NCBI RefSeq assembly: GCF_035825295.1
Contig: NZ_JAYMGI010000002.1
Span: 5,571,501 to 5,635,500 of the forward strand
Length of the DNA: 64,000 nt
Reading direction: 5' to 3'
Source: Actinacidiphila sp. DG2A-62
GTDB lineage: Bacteria; Actinomycetota; Actinomycetes; Streptomycetales; Streptomycetaceae
The translations under genes were made by a program, and so were the position numbers. Below are positions 26,606-35,310 of this stretch, one piece after another; the first letter of the stretch is position 1; each line of letters begins with the position of its first letter. A model generated the notes under the pieces. That model was not told the origin of the DNA, did no database searches, and saw only the letters and a program-made list of their open reading frames with translations.

Positions 26606-27592
26606 GTGATGAGCACCGACGCGCTGGTGGACGTCCACGCCCACTTCACCACCCCGCACTACATCGAGGCCGCCAAGGCCGCCGGCCATGTGCGGGCCGA
26701 CGGCATGCCCGAGGACTACTGGCCGCGCTGGACCGCCGAGGAGCACCTCGCGTTCATGGACGACGCCGGCATCGCCAAGGCGGTCCTGTCGCTGTCCTCA
26801 CCGGGCGTCCACTTCGGCGACGACCGTGCCGCCCGTTCGCTGGCCCGCGAGGTCAACGACTTCGGCGCCCGGGCGGTGCGCGACCACCCCGGCAGGTTCG
26901 GGCAGTTCGCCGCGCTCCCGCTGCCCGACGCGGAGGGCGCGCTGGCGGAGATCGCCTACTGCTTCGACGAACTGGGCGTCGACGGCGTCATGATGTTCTC
27001 CAACCACCAGGGCCTCCGGCTCGCCGACCGGCGCCTGGCCCCGGTGCTGGAGGAACTGGACCGCCGGGCGGCGGTCGTCCTGCTGCACCCGACCACCTGC
27101 CCCGGCCACGAGGAGCTGTCGTCGGGACGGCCCCAGCCCATGCTGGAGTTCCTGTTCGAGACCGCCCGCACGGTGGTCGACTACATCCTCAGCGGCGCGG
27201 CGGACAGGTTTCCCGGCATCCGCCTGATCGTGCCCCACCTGGGCGGCGTGCTGCCGCTGGTGGCCGAGCGCGTGCAGGCGTTCCTCACCCTCGGCGACGG
27301 TCCGGGCGACGGCCCGGGTGACGAGGCGGCGGTCGGCCGGGCCCTCGGCCGGTTCCACTACGACCTCGCGGGCATGCCGTCCGAGCAGCAGATCGCCGCG
27401 CTCGCCGCCGTCGCCCGCCCGGAGCGGCTCCTCTACGGCAGCGACTACGCCTGGACCCGCCGCGGGCTCGCCGTGAAACTGCTGGCCGACCTGGACGCGA
27501 CCATGCCGGCCGTCGACCGGCACTGGCGTGCCCTGACCACCCGCAACGCCGAGCGGCTCTTCAGCTCTGCTGCGCGGGAGACCTCGCGGTGA
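26606..27592 (+). CDS. Amidohydrolase 2 family protein (ACMSD / 6-methylsalicylate decarboxylase-like)
   Basis: A 328-residue TIM-barrel metalloenzyme of the amidohydrolase-related family that includes aromatic and picolinate decarboxylases. Metal ligands are visible as VDVHAHF at the N-terminus, LHPTTCPGHEE, IVPHLGGVLP (histidine) and LLYGSDYAW (aspartate) near the C-terminus. The GTG/ATG pair at 26606/26609 follows GAAGGGAACGAC; either could start. It is divergent from an IclR regulator, the typical arrangement for degradation of an aromatic acid. The exact substrate cannot be stated. Confidence 0.78.
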   Translation: MMSTDALVDVHAHFTTPHYIEAAKAAGHVRADGMPEDYWPRWTAEEHLAFMDDAGIAKAVLSLSSPGVHFGDDRAARSLAREVNDFGARAVRDHPGRFGQFAALPLPDAEGALAEIAYCFDELGVDGVMMFSNHQGLRLADRRLAPVLEELDRRAAVVLLHPTTCPGHEELSSGRPQPMLEFLFETARTVVDYILSGAADRFPGIRLIVPHLGGVLPLVAERVQAFLTLGDGPGDGPGDEAAVGRALGRFHYDLAGMPSEQQIAALAAVARPERLLYGSDYAWTRRGLAVKLLADLDATMPAVDRHWRALTTRNAERLFSSAARETSR

Positions 27593-27638
27593 CCGCGCCG
27601 ACCGGCCTACGGGCACGGTCGGGCCTGTACGCGCGCGG

Positions 27639-28292
27639 TCAGGCCTGTACGGGCTCGGGGGCGGCGGTGTCGGCGAGCGCGGCCGCGGCGGGCGTCGCGC
27701 CGGCCGCCGCGGCGATGCGGGCCTCGGCCTCCGTACGGCCGCAGGGGTGGCAGCCCAGCGCCACGTGGCGGGCGACGATGCCGCGCTCGGCGCGCATCAG
27801 GTGCCAGCCGCGGCGGATCAGGAACGGCACGGACTTCCTGCCCTCGTGCAGGTCGCGCACGAAGCGGCGGCGCGCGGTGGTCGAGGGGCGCCCGCGCAGG
27901 CAGAGCGCGTCGGCGAGCAGACCCAGGTCGCGGACCCGCCGGGCGACCTCCGCGGCGAAGATCCCCTCGGCGACGAACAGCGGCGCGCCGCCCAGGTCCA
28001 GCACGGTCCGGCCGGTCGCGGCGCTCGCGGCGATGTCGTAGACCGGAACCTGCGCGCGGCCGTCCGCGCACAGGGCGACGATGGCGGCGACCGCGGCGTC
28101 GGCGTTCCAGGAGGCGGGGACGTCCCAGTCGGTGCCCGCGCCGCCGGGCAGCTCGGGCAGCGTCGGGTCGTCGCCGTCCTTGTAGAAGTCGTCCAGCGCG
28201 AGGACCGGCAGGCCGCTGCGCGCGGCCAACGACGATTTTCCGGAGCCCGAAGGGCCCGTCACCAGGATCACCCGTGCCGACTGTCCACTCAC
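27639..28292 (-). CDS. Uridine kinase-like P-loop kinase
   Basis: A 217-residue nucleoside-kinase-like protein. The Walker A motif GPSGSGKSSL is near residue 13, followed by LPVLALDDFYKDGDDPTLP (the DDFY substrate motif of uridine kinases) and DWDVPASWN. LFVAEGIFAAEV occurs later. GTG 28292 is the start. In the setting of nucleoside uptake and phosphorolysis it would provide a salvage phosphorylation branch, though actinobacterial members are diverged from canonical Udk and specificity is unproven. The C-terminus is Ala-rich. Confidence 0.8.
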   Translation of the reverse strand: MSGQSARVILVTGPSGSGKSSLAARSGLPVLALDDFYKDGDDPTLPELPGGAGTDWDVPASWNADAAVAAIVALCADGRAQVPVYDIAASAATGRTVLDLGGAPLFVAEGIFAAEVARRVRDLGLLADALCLRGRPSTTARRRFVRDLHEGRKSVPFLIRRGWHLMRAERGIVARHVALGCHPCGRTEAEARIAAAAGATPAAAALADTAAPEPVQA

Positions 28293-28420
28293 GGGGGTCT
28301 ATTCTCCCATGCGTTCACCTGGGGCGACACGTTCCGTTCGCCACGTCGTTCCCGGCGGCCGGCCGGATGTGCGGGCGGCGGCGGGCGTGACCAGGACGCG
28401 GGCGGCGGCGTTGAGGGGGT

Positions 28421-28819
28421 ATGGCCTCTTTGCGTACCGCGTTCGCCCTGACCCTGACCGCCGCCGCGGCGGTGATCGTGCCCGCGGCCTCCGCGTCCGC
28501 GGCTTCCGCGCCCGCCGACGCGGGACCGCTGCCCGGCACGGCGGTGGGCGACGCGCTCCCCCTCGACGCGGTGCCGCTCGACGCGGTGCCGACGCAGTCC
28601 GTGACCGGTGCGCTCGCCGACGGGATCGGCCCGGTGAAGCACCTCACGCTCGACCCCCTCTCCAACACCGGGGTCGATCCGCTGGACAACGGGGTGGGCT
28701 CCCAGATCGCCGACTTCAAGCCGGTCTCGACCGGCCTGGTCACGGACCCGATCACCCACGGCGGCTCCCTCGCCACCCTCCCCGTCATCAGCACCGTCAC
28801 CGCCCTCCTCCCGGGCTGA
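28421..28819 (+). CDS. Small secreted protein of unknown function
   Basis: A 132-residue protein with a signal peptide (MASLRTAFALTLTAAAAVIVP ending SASAA), then a Pro/Asp/Leu-rich mature part with the duplicated unit LDAVPLDAVP and a Gly/Leu-rich end (TLPVISTVTALLPG). No cysteine or known domain is seen. It resembles the secreted protein at 20160-20474 in architecture only. The start ATG 28421 has GAGGGGG immediately upstream. No role is assigned. Confidence 0.65.
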   Translation: MASLRTAFALTLTAAAAVIVPAASASAASAPADAGPLPGTAVGDALPLDAVPLDAVPTQSVTGALADGIGPVKHLTLDPLSNTGVDPLDNGVGSQIADFKPVSTGLVTDPITHGGSLATLPVISTVTALLPG

Positions 28820-28842
28820 CCCGGGGCCCCGCGTCCCGCCCG

Positions 28843-28902
28843 CGCCGGGCGCCGGCCGTCAGGGGAGCGGTTCTCCGCCCCTCCACGGCTCGGCGCCCGG
28901 CG
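28843..28902. terminator. Large hairpin between convergent genes
   Basis: Perfect 12-bp arms CGCCGGGCGCCG (28843-28854) and CGGCGCCCGGCG (28891-28902) enclose an inner stem AGGGG..CCCCT. It lies between the converging stop codons at 28819 and 28916 and can serve both. Confidence 0.65.
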
Positions 28903-28915
28903 CGCCGGGGTGACG

Positions 28916-29797
28916 TCAGACGCCCAGGGGGTGCCAGACCGTCTTCGTCTCCAGCCACGCCGTCAGGCGCGACGTCCCCGGATCGGCGGTCCAGTCCACC
29001 GGGGACGCCGGGGGCCGCAGCACCCGCTTGAGGTTCGAGGCCGCCTCGACCTCCAGCTCCGCGGCGAGAGCCGGGTCCGCGCCGGTGAGGTCGATCCCGT
29101 TGACGTCCTGGTGCGCGGCCAGCGGCGCCGCGATCTCGGCCGTCCGCCCGGACAGCACGTTGACCACGCCGCCGGGCACGTCGGACGTGGCCAGCACCTC
29201 GCCGAGGGACAGCGCGGGCAGCGGCGCCCGCTCCGAGGCGACCACCACCGCCGCGTTCCCCGTCGCGATCACCGGCGCCAGCACCGAGACCAGTCCGAGG
29301 AACGACGAGTCCTGCGGCGCGAGCACCGCGACGACCCCCGTCGGCTCGGGCGTGGACAGGTTGAAGTAGGGCCCGGCGACCGGATTCGCGCCCCCCACCA
29401 CCTGCGCGATCTTGTCGGTCCAGCCCGCGTACCAGACCCAGCGGTCCACCGCCGCGTCCACCGCGGCCCCCGCGCGGGACTTCGACAGGCCCTCCGTCTC
29501 GACGACCTCGCGGACGAACTGCTCGCGCCGCCCCTCCAGCATCTCCGCGACGCGGTACAGCACCTGCCCGCGGTTGTACGCGGTCGCGCCGGACCAGCGG
29601 GGCACCGCCTTGCGCGCGGCGACCACCGCGTCCCGCGCGTCCTTGCGGGAGGCCAGCGGGGCGTTGGCCAGCCACGCGCCGTGCTTGGAGTCCGTCACCT
29701 CATACACCCGGCCGCTCTCGGAGCGGGGGAACGTCCCCCCGACGTACAGCTTGTAGGTCTTGAACACGCTCAGCCGAGCGTCGCGAACGTCAGACAT
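28916..29797 (-). CDS. Truncated aldehyde dehydrogenase family protein
   Basis: A 293-residue member of the ALDH superfamily covering mainly the NAD-binding half: KTYKLYVGGTFPRSESGRVYEV, DARDAVVAARKAVPRWSG, and SFLGLVSVLAPVIATGNAAVVVASE. It ends soon after the position where full-length enzymes have their glutamate. I find no catalytic-cysteine motif (GQ-x-C type), so it is unlikely to be an independent dehydrogenase. It starts eight bases inside the end of the full-length ALDH gene and is therefore co-translated with it. It may be a regulatory or structural partner. Confidence 0.82.
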   Translation of the reverse strand: MSDVRDARLSVFKTYKLYVGGTFPRSESGRVYEVTDSKHGAWLANAPLASRKDARDAVVAARKAVPRWSGATAYNRGQVLYRVAEMLEGRREQFVREVVETEGLSKSRAGAAVDAAVDRWVWYAGWTDKIAQVVGGANPVAGPYFNLSTPEPTGVVAVLAPQDSSFLGLVSVLAPVIATGNAAVVVASERAPLPALSLGEVLATSDVPGGVVNVLSGRTAEIAAPLAAHQDVNGIDLTGADPALAAELEVEAASNLKRVLRPPASPVDWTADPGTSRLTAWLETKTVWHPLGV

Positions 29798-31271
29798 CGA
29801 GGTACGCCTCCAGGCCGTGCCGGCCGCCCTCCCGGCCGTGGCCGGACTCCTTGTAACCGCCGAACGGCGACGTCGGGTCGAACTTGTTGAACGTGTTGGC
29901 CCACACCACGCCGGCCCGCAGCTTGCTCGCCACCGCCAGGATGCGCGAGCCCTTCTCGGTCCAGATGCCCGCGGACAGCCCGTACGGGGTGTTGTTGGCC
30001 TTCTCCACCGCCTCCGCGGGGGTGCGGAAGGTCAGCACCGACAGCACCGGGCCGAAGATCTCCTCGCGCGCGATGCGGTGCGCCTGCGTGACGCCGGTGA
30101 ACAGCGTCGGCGCGAACCAGTAGCCGGATTCGGGCAGTTCGCACGCCGGCGACCAGCGCTCCGCCCCCTCCGCCTCGCCGGCCGCCGCCAACTCGGTGAT
30201 ACGCGCCAGCTGTTCGGCGGAGTTGACCGCGCCGATGTCGGTGTTCTTGTCCAGCGGGTCGCCGACCCGCAGCGTGGCCATCCGCCGCTTCAGCGCGTCC
30301 AGCACCTCGTCCTGCACCGACTCCTGCACCAGCAACCGCGAGCCCGCACAGCACACATGGCCCTGGTTGAAGAAGATGCCGTTGACGATGCCCTCGACGG
30401 CCTGGTCGATCGGCGCGTCGTCGAAGACGATGTTCGCGGCCTTGCCGCCCAGTTCGAGCGTGACCTTCTTACGGGTGCCGGCGACGGTGCGGGCGATCGC
30501 CTTGCCGACCTCGGTGCTGCCGGTGAACGCGACCTTGTCCACGCCCTCGTGGGCCACCAGCGCCGCGCCCGCGTCGCCGTAGCCGGGCAGGATGTTGACC
30601 ACGCCGCGCGGCAGTCCGGCCTGGCGGCACACGTCGGCGAAGAACAGCGCGGACAGCGGGGTGGTCTCGGCGGGCTTGAGCACCACCGTGTTGCCCGCGG
30701 CGAGCGCCGGCGCGACCTTCCACGCGAGCATCAGCAGCGGGAAGTTCCACGGGATGACCTGCCCGGCCACGCCCAGCGGCTTGGGGTCGGGACCGCTCGT
30801 GCCTGGTTCCGGGCTCCGCCCGGGGACCGCGTACGCGAGCTTGTCCGCCCAGCCGGCGTAGTAGAAGAAGTGCGCGGCCACCAGCGGCAGATCGACGTCG
30901 CGGGTCTCGCGGATCGGCTTGCCGTTGTCCAGCGACTCCAGCACCGCGAACTCGCGTGAGCGCTCCTGGAGGATGCGCGCGATGCGGAACAGGTACTTGC
31001 CGCGCTCCGCGCCGGGCAGCGCCGACCAGGGGCCGAACGCCCTGCGGGCCGCGCCGACCGCGCGGTCCACGTCCTGCTCGCCGGCCCGCGCGACCTCGGC
31101 GAGCACCTCCTCGCTGGACGGCGACACCGTCTTGAACACCCGGCCGTCCGCGGCCTCGGTGAACTCGCCGTCGACGAACAGCCCGTAGGACGGCTTGAGG
31201 TCGACGATCGCGCGGGACTCGGGCGCGGGCGCGTACGCGAACATCTCGTGGGGGGTCTTCGGGGAGGCCAT
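29790..31271 (-). CDS. Aldehyde dehydrogenase
   Basis: A full-length 493-residue NAD(P)-dependent aldehyde dehydrogenase. Visible motifs: PWNFPLLMLAWKVAPALAAG, FTGSTEVGKAI, VTLELGGKAANIVF (general-base Glu) and FFNQGHVCCAGSRLL (nucleophile Cys), ending FGGYKESGHGREGG. It lies just 4 bp after the frame-corrected deoC end, so the deoC-ALDH-ALDH-like genes form one unit. DeoC releases acetaldehyde and glyceraldehyde 3-phosphate, so oxidation of acetaldehyde is the natural proposal, but this is inferred from context. Confidence 0.92.
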   Translation of the reverse strand: MASPKTPHEMFAYAPAPESRAIVDLKPSYGLFVDGEFTEAADGRVFKTVSPSSEEVLAEVARAGEQDVDRAVGAARRAFGPWSALPGAERGKYLFRIARILQERSREFAVLESLDNGKPIRETRDVDLPLVAAHFFYYAGWADKLAYAVPGRSPEPGTSGPDPKPLGVAGQVIPWNFPLLMLAWKVAPALAAGNTVVLKPAETTPLSALFFADVCRQAGLPRGVVNILPGYGDAGAALVAHEGVDKVAFTGSTEVGKAIARTVAGTRKKVTLELGGKAANIVFDDAPIDQAVEGIVNGIFFNQGHVCCAGSRLLVQESVQDEVLDALKRRMATLRVGDPLDKNTDIGAVNSAEQLARITELAAAGEAEGAERWSPACELPESGYWFAPTLFTGVTQAHRIAREEIFGPVLSVLTFRTPAEAVEKANNTPYGLSAGIWTEKGSRILAVASKLRAGVVWANTFNKFDPTSPFGGYKESGHGREGGRHGLEAYLDV

Positions 31272-31275
31272 GGGT

Positions 31276-32303
31276 TCAGTCCACCGTCACGTAGTCGGGA
31301 CCGGAGTACCGTCCGGTGCTGAGCTTCTGACGCTGCATCAGCAGGTCGTTGAGGAGGCTGGAGGCGCCGAAGCGGAACCACTCGGGGGACAGCCAGTCCG
31401 CGCCGACCGTCTCGTTGACCAGCACCAGGTACTTCACCGCGTCCTTGGCGGTGCGGATGCCGCCGCCGGCTTGACGCCGACCTGCACGCCGACCGCCTCC
31501 CGGAAGTCCCGTACGGCCTCCAGCATCAGCAGGGTGTTCGCCGGGGTCGCGTTGACCGCGACCTTGCCGGTGGAGGTCTTGATGAAGTCCGCGCCGGCCA
31601 GCATCGCCAGCCACGAGCAGCGGCGGATGTTGTCGTACGTGGACAGCTCGCCGTTCTCGAAGATCACCTTCAGGTGGGCGGAGCCGGCGCCCTCGACCGG
31701 GCCGTCCCCTGAACCGGCCTGCGCGGGCCGGGCGCACGCGGCCTTGACCGCGCGGATCTCCTCGAAGACCTCCATGTAGCGGCCGGACAGGAACGCGCCG
31801 CGGTCGATGACCATGTCGATCTCGTCGGCGCCGGCCGCGACCGCCGCGGCGGTGTCCGCGAGCTTCACGCTCAGCGCGGCGCGGCCGGAGGGGAAGGCGG
31901 TGGCGACCGACGCGACGCGGATCGCCGAGCCGGCCAGCGCCTCCTTGGCCACCGCGGCCATGTCCGGGTAGACGCAGATCGCCGCGACCTGCGGGGTGCC
32001 GCGGTCGGTGGGATCGGGCCGCAGCCCCTTGGCGCACAGCGCGCGCACCTTGCCGGGGGTGTCGGCGCCTTCCAGCGTCGTCAGGTCGATCATCGAGATC
32101 GCGAGGTCGATCGCGTACGCCTTGGCGGTCGTCTTGATCGAGCGGGTGCCGAGCGCGGCGGCGCGGGCTTCGAGGCCCACGGCGTCGACGCCGGGCAGCC
32201 CGTGCAGGAAGCGGCGCAGCGCGCTGTCGCTCGCGGTGACGTCCGCGAGCGACGCGAGGCGGGCCGCGGCGTCGGGGGCGTGGGCGGGAACAACGGAGGA
32301 CAT
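31276..32303 (-). CDS. deoC: Deoxyribose-phosphate aldolase, frameshifted as read
   Basis: Cleaves 2-deoxyribose 5-phosphate to acetaldehyde and glyceraldehyde 3-phosphate, the last step of deoxynucleoside breakdown. The Schiff-base lysine motif FIKTSTGKVAVNATPANT is present. Translation from ATG 32303 is correct through VGVKPA, then the frame breaks near 31461-31471. The shifted frame continues GGIRTAKDAVKYLVLVNETVG to a stop at 31276. One C missing from a GGCC stretch explains it. Frame-corrected length is 342 residues. A perfect shared operator lies 20 bp upstream, and the aldehyde dehydrogenase genes follow. Confidence 0.92.
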
Positions 32304-32322
32304 GGTCACCACATCACCATAT

Positions 32323-32334
32323 CTACGCGCGTAG
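32323..32334. promoter_or_regulatory. CTACGCGCGTAG operator before deoC
   Basis: A perfect 12-bp palindrome 20 bp upstream of the deoC start codon on the minus strand, matching the sites at add, punA and the nucleoside transporter. Confidence 0.78.
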
Positions 32335-32522
32335 CGATCCGTCCAGACGGAGAGCGCGGCTGCGCCGGGCGGGCGGCGGGCGGCGGCGGAGGGCCTCGGG
32401 CGCGGACCGGATCGGTCGGACGCGGGAACCGGGACCGGGCGGAACCGGAGGGCGCGGACGCAACCAGAATGGTATGAGGGCGTGGCCGGGTGCGCGCCGC
32501 GCGTCGTGCAGAATCGGGAGGT

Positions 32523-33227
32523 ATGACGAGCCCCCACCAGGACCGACCGAACGGACCGGCCACCGCCGGCGACCGGCGGCCGCCGCAGTACGCCGACCGT
32601 GTCTACCGCTCCTCGGCCGGCATCGCCGGCGGCGTGCTGCTGCTGATCCTCGCGGGCTGGCTCGGCGGGGACGCGATCGCGCGGGGCGACGGCCGCACGC
32701 CCTGGCTGTCGCTGGCCGCGCTGCTGCTGGCGGTGCCGCTGGTGGTCGCGTTCACCATCCGCCCGGCGGTCTTCGCCGGCAGTGAGCGCATCCGCATCCG
32801 CAACCCGTTCCGCACGGTCGCGATGCCGTGGGCGGCGGTCGACCGGTTGCGGGCCTCGTACTCCACGGAGCTGTTCGCGGGCGACCGCACGTTCCAGGTG
32901 TGGGCGATCCCGGTGTCGCTGCGGGCGCGCAAGCGCGCGGCCCGGCAGACGGCGCGCGCGCAGGGCCAGCGGGGGCGCGACCCGTTCCTCACGCCCGGCG
33001 TGCGGTTCCGGCCGGGCGCCCGGCCGGGGCAGCGCGCGGAGGTCTCGGCGGACGATCCCGTACGGTCCTGGGCGGACCAGGCGCTGGACCAGCTGCGCGA
33101 GCTGTCCGAGCAGCACACCCTCGCCGAGGGCGAGCCCCGCCCGGAGATCAGCGTGCGCTGGTGCTACGAGGTCATCGCGCCCGCGATCGCCGGTGCGGTC
33201 GTCCTCGCGGTGCTGCTGGCGATCTGA
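32523..33227 (+). CDS. PH domain-containing membrane protein
   Basis: A 234-residue protein with two hydrophobic helices near the N-terminus (GIAGGVLLLILAGWLGG and WLSLAALLLAVPLVVAF) and a bacterial PH-like domain beginning GSERIRIRNPFRTVAMPWAAVDRLRAS. A final C-terminal transmembrane segment follows (EVIAPAIAGAVVLAVLLAI). The basic insert RARKRAARQTARAQGQ is probably exposed. I use ATG 32523; GGAGG lies only one base before it, so GTG 32490 cannot be excluded. It is divergent from deoC. The function of this family is not established. Confidence 0.82.
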   Translation: MTSPHQDRPNGPATAGDRRPPQYADRVYRSSAGIAGGVLLLILAGWLGGDAIARGDGRTPWLSLAALLLAVPLVVAFTIRPAVFAGSERIRIRNPFRTVAMPWAAVDRLRASYSTELFAGDRTFQVWAIPVSLRARKRAARQTARAQGQRGRDPFLTPGVRFRPGARPGQRAEVSADDPVRSWADQALDQLRELSEQHTLAEGEPRPEISVRWCYEVIAPAIAGAVVLAVLLAI

Positions 33228-33277
33228 GAACGCTGGGCGCCGGGCCGTCAGGGGCGCGAAGACCGCTCCCCTGAACG

Positions 33278-33301
33278 CTGACGCCCGCCGCCGGGCGTCA
33301 G
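33278..33301 (+). terminator. Hairpin after PH-domain gene
   Basis: Perfect 10-bp arms CTGACGCCCG (33278-33287) and CGGGCGTCAG (33292-33301) with a four-base loop, 50 bp after the stop codon. Confidence 0.7.
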
Positions 33302-33667
33302 CCCGTGGTCCCGCCCGGTCGCGCTGACGCGCTTTCGGCTTCGGCGCGGCGCCCGGCGTCATGCGATCGGCGCGGCGCCCGGCGTCATGCGCCCGGCGTC
33401 GTGCGATCGGCGGCACGCGCGGTGGGCAAAGCTGCTCCCAAAAGCTGGCCAACGCGTGGCGAAGCGGGACCGCCCGCGTGACGCGTAGCGCGCCCGCGTG
33501 AACGAGGGGCAACTTCGGAGTGAAGGATGCCGCGGGCAACCTGTGAGGGAACCCTCTGGTAACTGCCGCCCGCCTACATTGCCGGTGCCGGGTGCCCGGT
33601 CGCGACCGGGCACTCCTCAGGGGCGGAGCACGCGCGAATTCAGGGGCGGACAGGGTGGGGATGCGGC
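33302..33667. repeat. Gene-free region with 26-bp tandem repeat at the left border of the pst block
   Basis: A 26-bp unit at 33341-33366 is repeated at 33367-33392 with near identity and then decays into CCCGGCGTCGTGCG-type fragments. The rest, up to the YegP-like gene at 33668, contains a short hairpin (GAGTGCCCGGTCGCGACCGGGCACTC-like, about 33590-33615) but no supportable gene. It marks the junction between conserved backbone and the accessory block. Confidence 0.55.
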
Positions 33668-34039
33668 ATGGCCGGGGAGACGGCGGGGGGCGCTGCGGGC
33701 GGTACGCGGTGCCAGGTCGACATGGGGGAGGGCGGCCGGTTCTCCTGGCGGCTGATCGCCAGCAACGGACGCGTGATCGCGCTCGGTGCGAACGCTTACC
33801 TCGACGAGGCGACCTGCCGGGAGGCGTTCGAGGAGCTGTGCGCGAGACCGGGCGACCTGACCGGCGGCGTCCAGCACGCGGCCGAGGCCAACGGGTGGGT
33901 GTGGCGGCTGCGTGACGCCGCCGGCGCCGTGCGGGCCGTCTCCGCACGGTCCTACGAACGGCACTCGACCTGCCAGGCGGCGTACGAGCGGTTCCGGGTG
34001 CTGCTGCCCGCGCTCGGCCGGGCGCCGATGTCACCGTGA
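33668..34039 (+). CDS. YegP family protein (DUF1508)
   Basis: A 123-residue cytoplasmic protein made of two DUF1508 repeats. The first is GGRFSWRLIASNGRVIALGANAY with following CREAFEEL, and the second is GWVWRLRDAAGAVRAVSARSY with CQAAYERF. Each repeat is a small beta-alpha unit of about 45 residues. The family is widespread and linked loosely to stress responses; the role is unclear. It precedes the pst block on the same strand by about 150 bp and could be its first gene or an independent one. Confidence 0.8.
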   Translation: MAGETAGGAAGGTRCQVDMGEGGRFSWRLIASNGRVIALGANAYLDEATCREAFEELCARPGDLTGGVQHAAEANGWVWRLRDAAGAVRAVSARSYERHSTCQAAYERFRVLLPALGRAPMSP

Positions 34040-34190
34040 ACCGCGTGCGGCGCGCCGTGGGCCGCGGGTAGCCCGCGGCCGGGCGCGCCTGGCCCGGCGC
34101 CGCGCTCGCGTCACACGTGTCCCGCAGGTACCGCGGACAGCCGTCAGGTGAACGGAAGTTGCCCCTACGGGTGCCCTCGTTCAGATACGC

Positions 34191-35267
34191 GTGCCGACCC
34201 GGCCATGGCCCGCCGTGACCGTTCCTCGCGTGACGATGCGAACACGGACGCGAACGGCGGGCGACGGCGCCGGGCCCGGCGAGGCCGCCACCGCGGACCG
34301 GCCGCGCCGGCTGCACGCCGACTCGGGGACGCCGGACCGGGTGTTCCGGTCGGTCGCCCGCGGCGGCGGCGGACTGGTGCTGCTGGTGATGCTGCTGGTC
34401 GGCGGCTTCCTGCTGTACCGGGCATGGCAGGCGCTGCGCCGCGCCGGATGGTCGTTCCTGACCACGTCGGCATGGGAGCCGGACGCCGGCCACTTCGGCA
34501 TCGCGGCCGTGCTCACCGGCACCTGCCTGATCGCCGCGGTCGCGGTGGTCGTGGCGGTGCCGCTGGCCGTCGGCACGGCGCTGTACATCTCCGAGTACGC
34601 GCCGCCCCGGCTGCGCCGCACGCTCATCAGCACGGTGGACCTGATGGCCGCGGTTCCTTCGGTGGTGTACGGCCTGTGGGGGCTGTTCTTCCTGCAGGGC
34701 AATGTCATCGGTCTGGCCCGCTGGATGTCGACGTACGTCGGCTGGATCCCGCTGTTCAGCGTGGACGGGGCCGACCCGCACGATCCGCTGGCCACGGCCA
34801 CCGTGTACACCGCGTCCACCTTCGTGGCCGGACTGGTGGTGGCGATGATGGTCACCCCGATCATCTGCTCGGTGATCCGGGAGGTCTTCTCGCAGGCCCC
34901 GGTCGGCGAGAAGGAGGGGGCGTACGCGCTCGGCGCCACCCGCTGGGGGGTGGTCCGCTCGGTCGTGCTGCCGTTCGGCAAGGGCGGCGTGATCGGCGGC
35001 ACGATGCTGGGCCTGGGCCGGGCGCTGGGCGAGACCATCGGCGTGTACATGGTCATCTCGCCGATCTTCGTGGTGCAGCCGCACATCTTCCAGAGCGGCA
35101 CCAGTTCGGTCTCCTCGCTGATCGCGCTGCGCTACGGCGAGGCCAGCAAGATCGGCATGTCCGCGCTGATGGCCGCGGGCCTGGCGCTGTTCTTGATGAC
35201 GCTGGTGGTCAACTTCGCCGCCTCGTCGATCGTCGCCCGCAGCCGTTCCGGCGCCACCGCCGAGTGA
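34191..35267 (+). CDS. pstC: Phosphate-type ABC transporter permease PstC
   Basis: Inner-membrane permease of a Pst-type importer, 358 residues from GTG 34191. Neither this codon nor ATG 34236 has a clear ribosome binding site, so the start is uncertain. After a disordered Arg/Thr-rich leader there are six helices and the PstC hallmarks LTGTCLIAAVAVVVAVPLAVG, DLMAAVPSVVYGLWG, and the EAA loop EKEGAYALGATRWGVVRSVVLPFGKGG. It is the first transporter gene of a block that ends with pstB 12 kb downstream. Only one half-element of a PHO box type repeat (GGTGAAC at 34147) is upstream, so PhoP control is not demonstrated. Confidence 0.9.
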   Translation: MPTRPWPAVTVPRVTMRTRTRTAGDGAGPGEAATADRPRRLHADSGTPDRVFRSVARGGGGLVLLVMLLVGGFLLYRAWQALRRAGWSFLTTSAWEPDAGHFGIAAVLTGTCLIAAVAVVVAVPLAVGTALYISEYAPPRLRRTLISTVDLMAAVPSVVYGLWGLFFLQGNVIGLARWMSTYVGWIPLFSVDGADPHDPLATATVYTASTFVAGLVVAMMVTPIICSVIREVFSQAPVGEKEGAYALGATRWGVVRSVVLPFGKGGVIGGTMLGLGRALGETIGVYMVISPIFVVQPHIFQSGTSSVSSLIALRYGEASKIGMSALMAAGLALFLMTLVVNFAASSIVARSRSGATAE

Positions 35268-35310
35268 CCGAGTCCCAATCTTGGTGGGGCACGAAGGAGA
35301 CCACGTCAGC

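Noticed and set aside
34147..34153. Possible PHO box upstream of pstC
   Set aside because: Only one GTTCACC-like half unit is present in reverse orientation, without the required adjacent 11-bp direct repeat.
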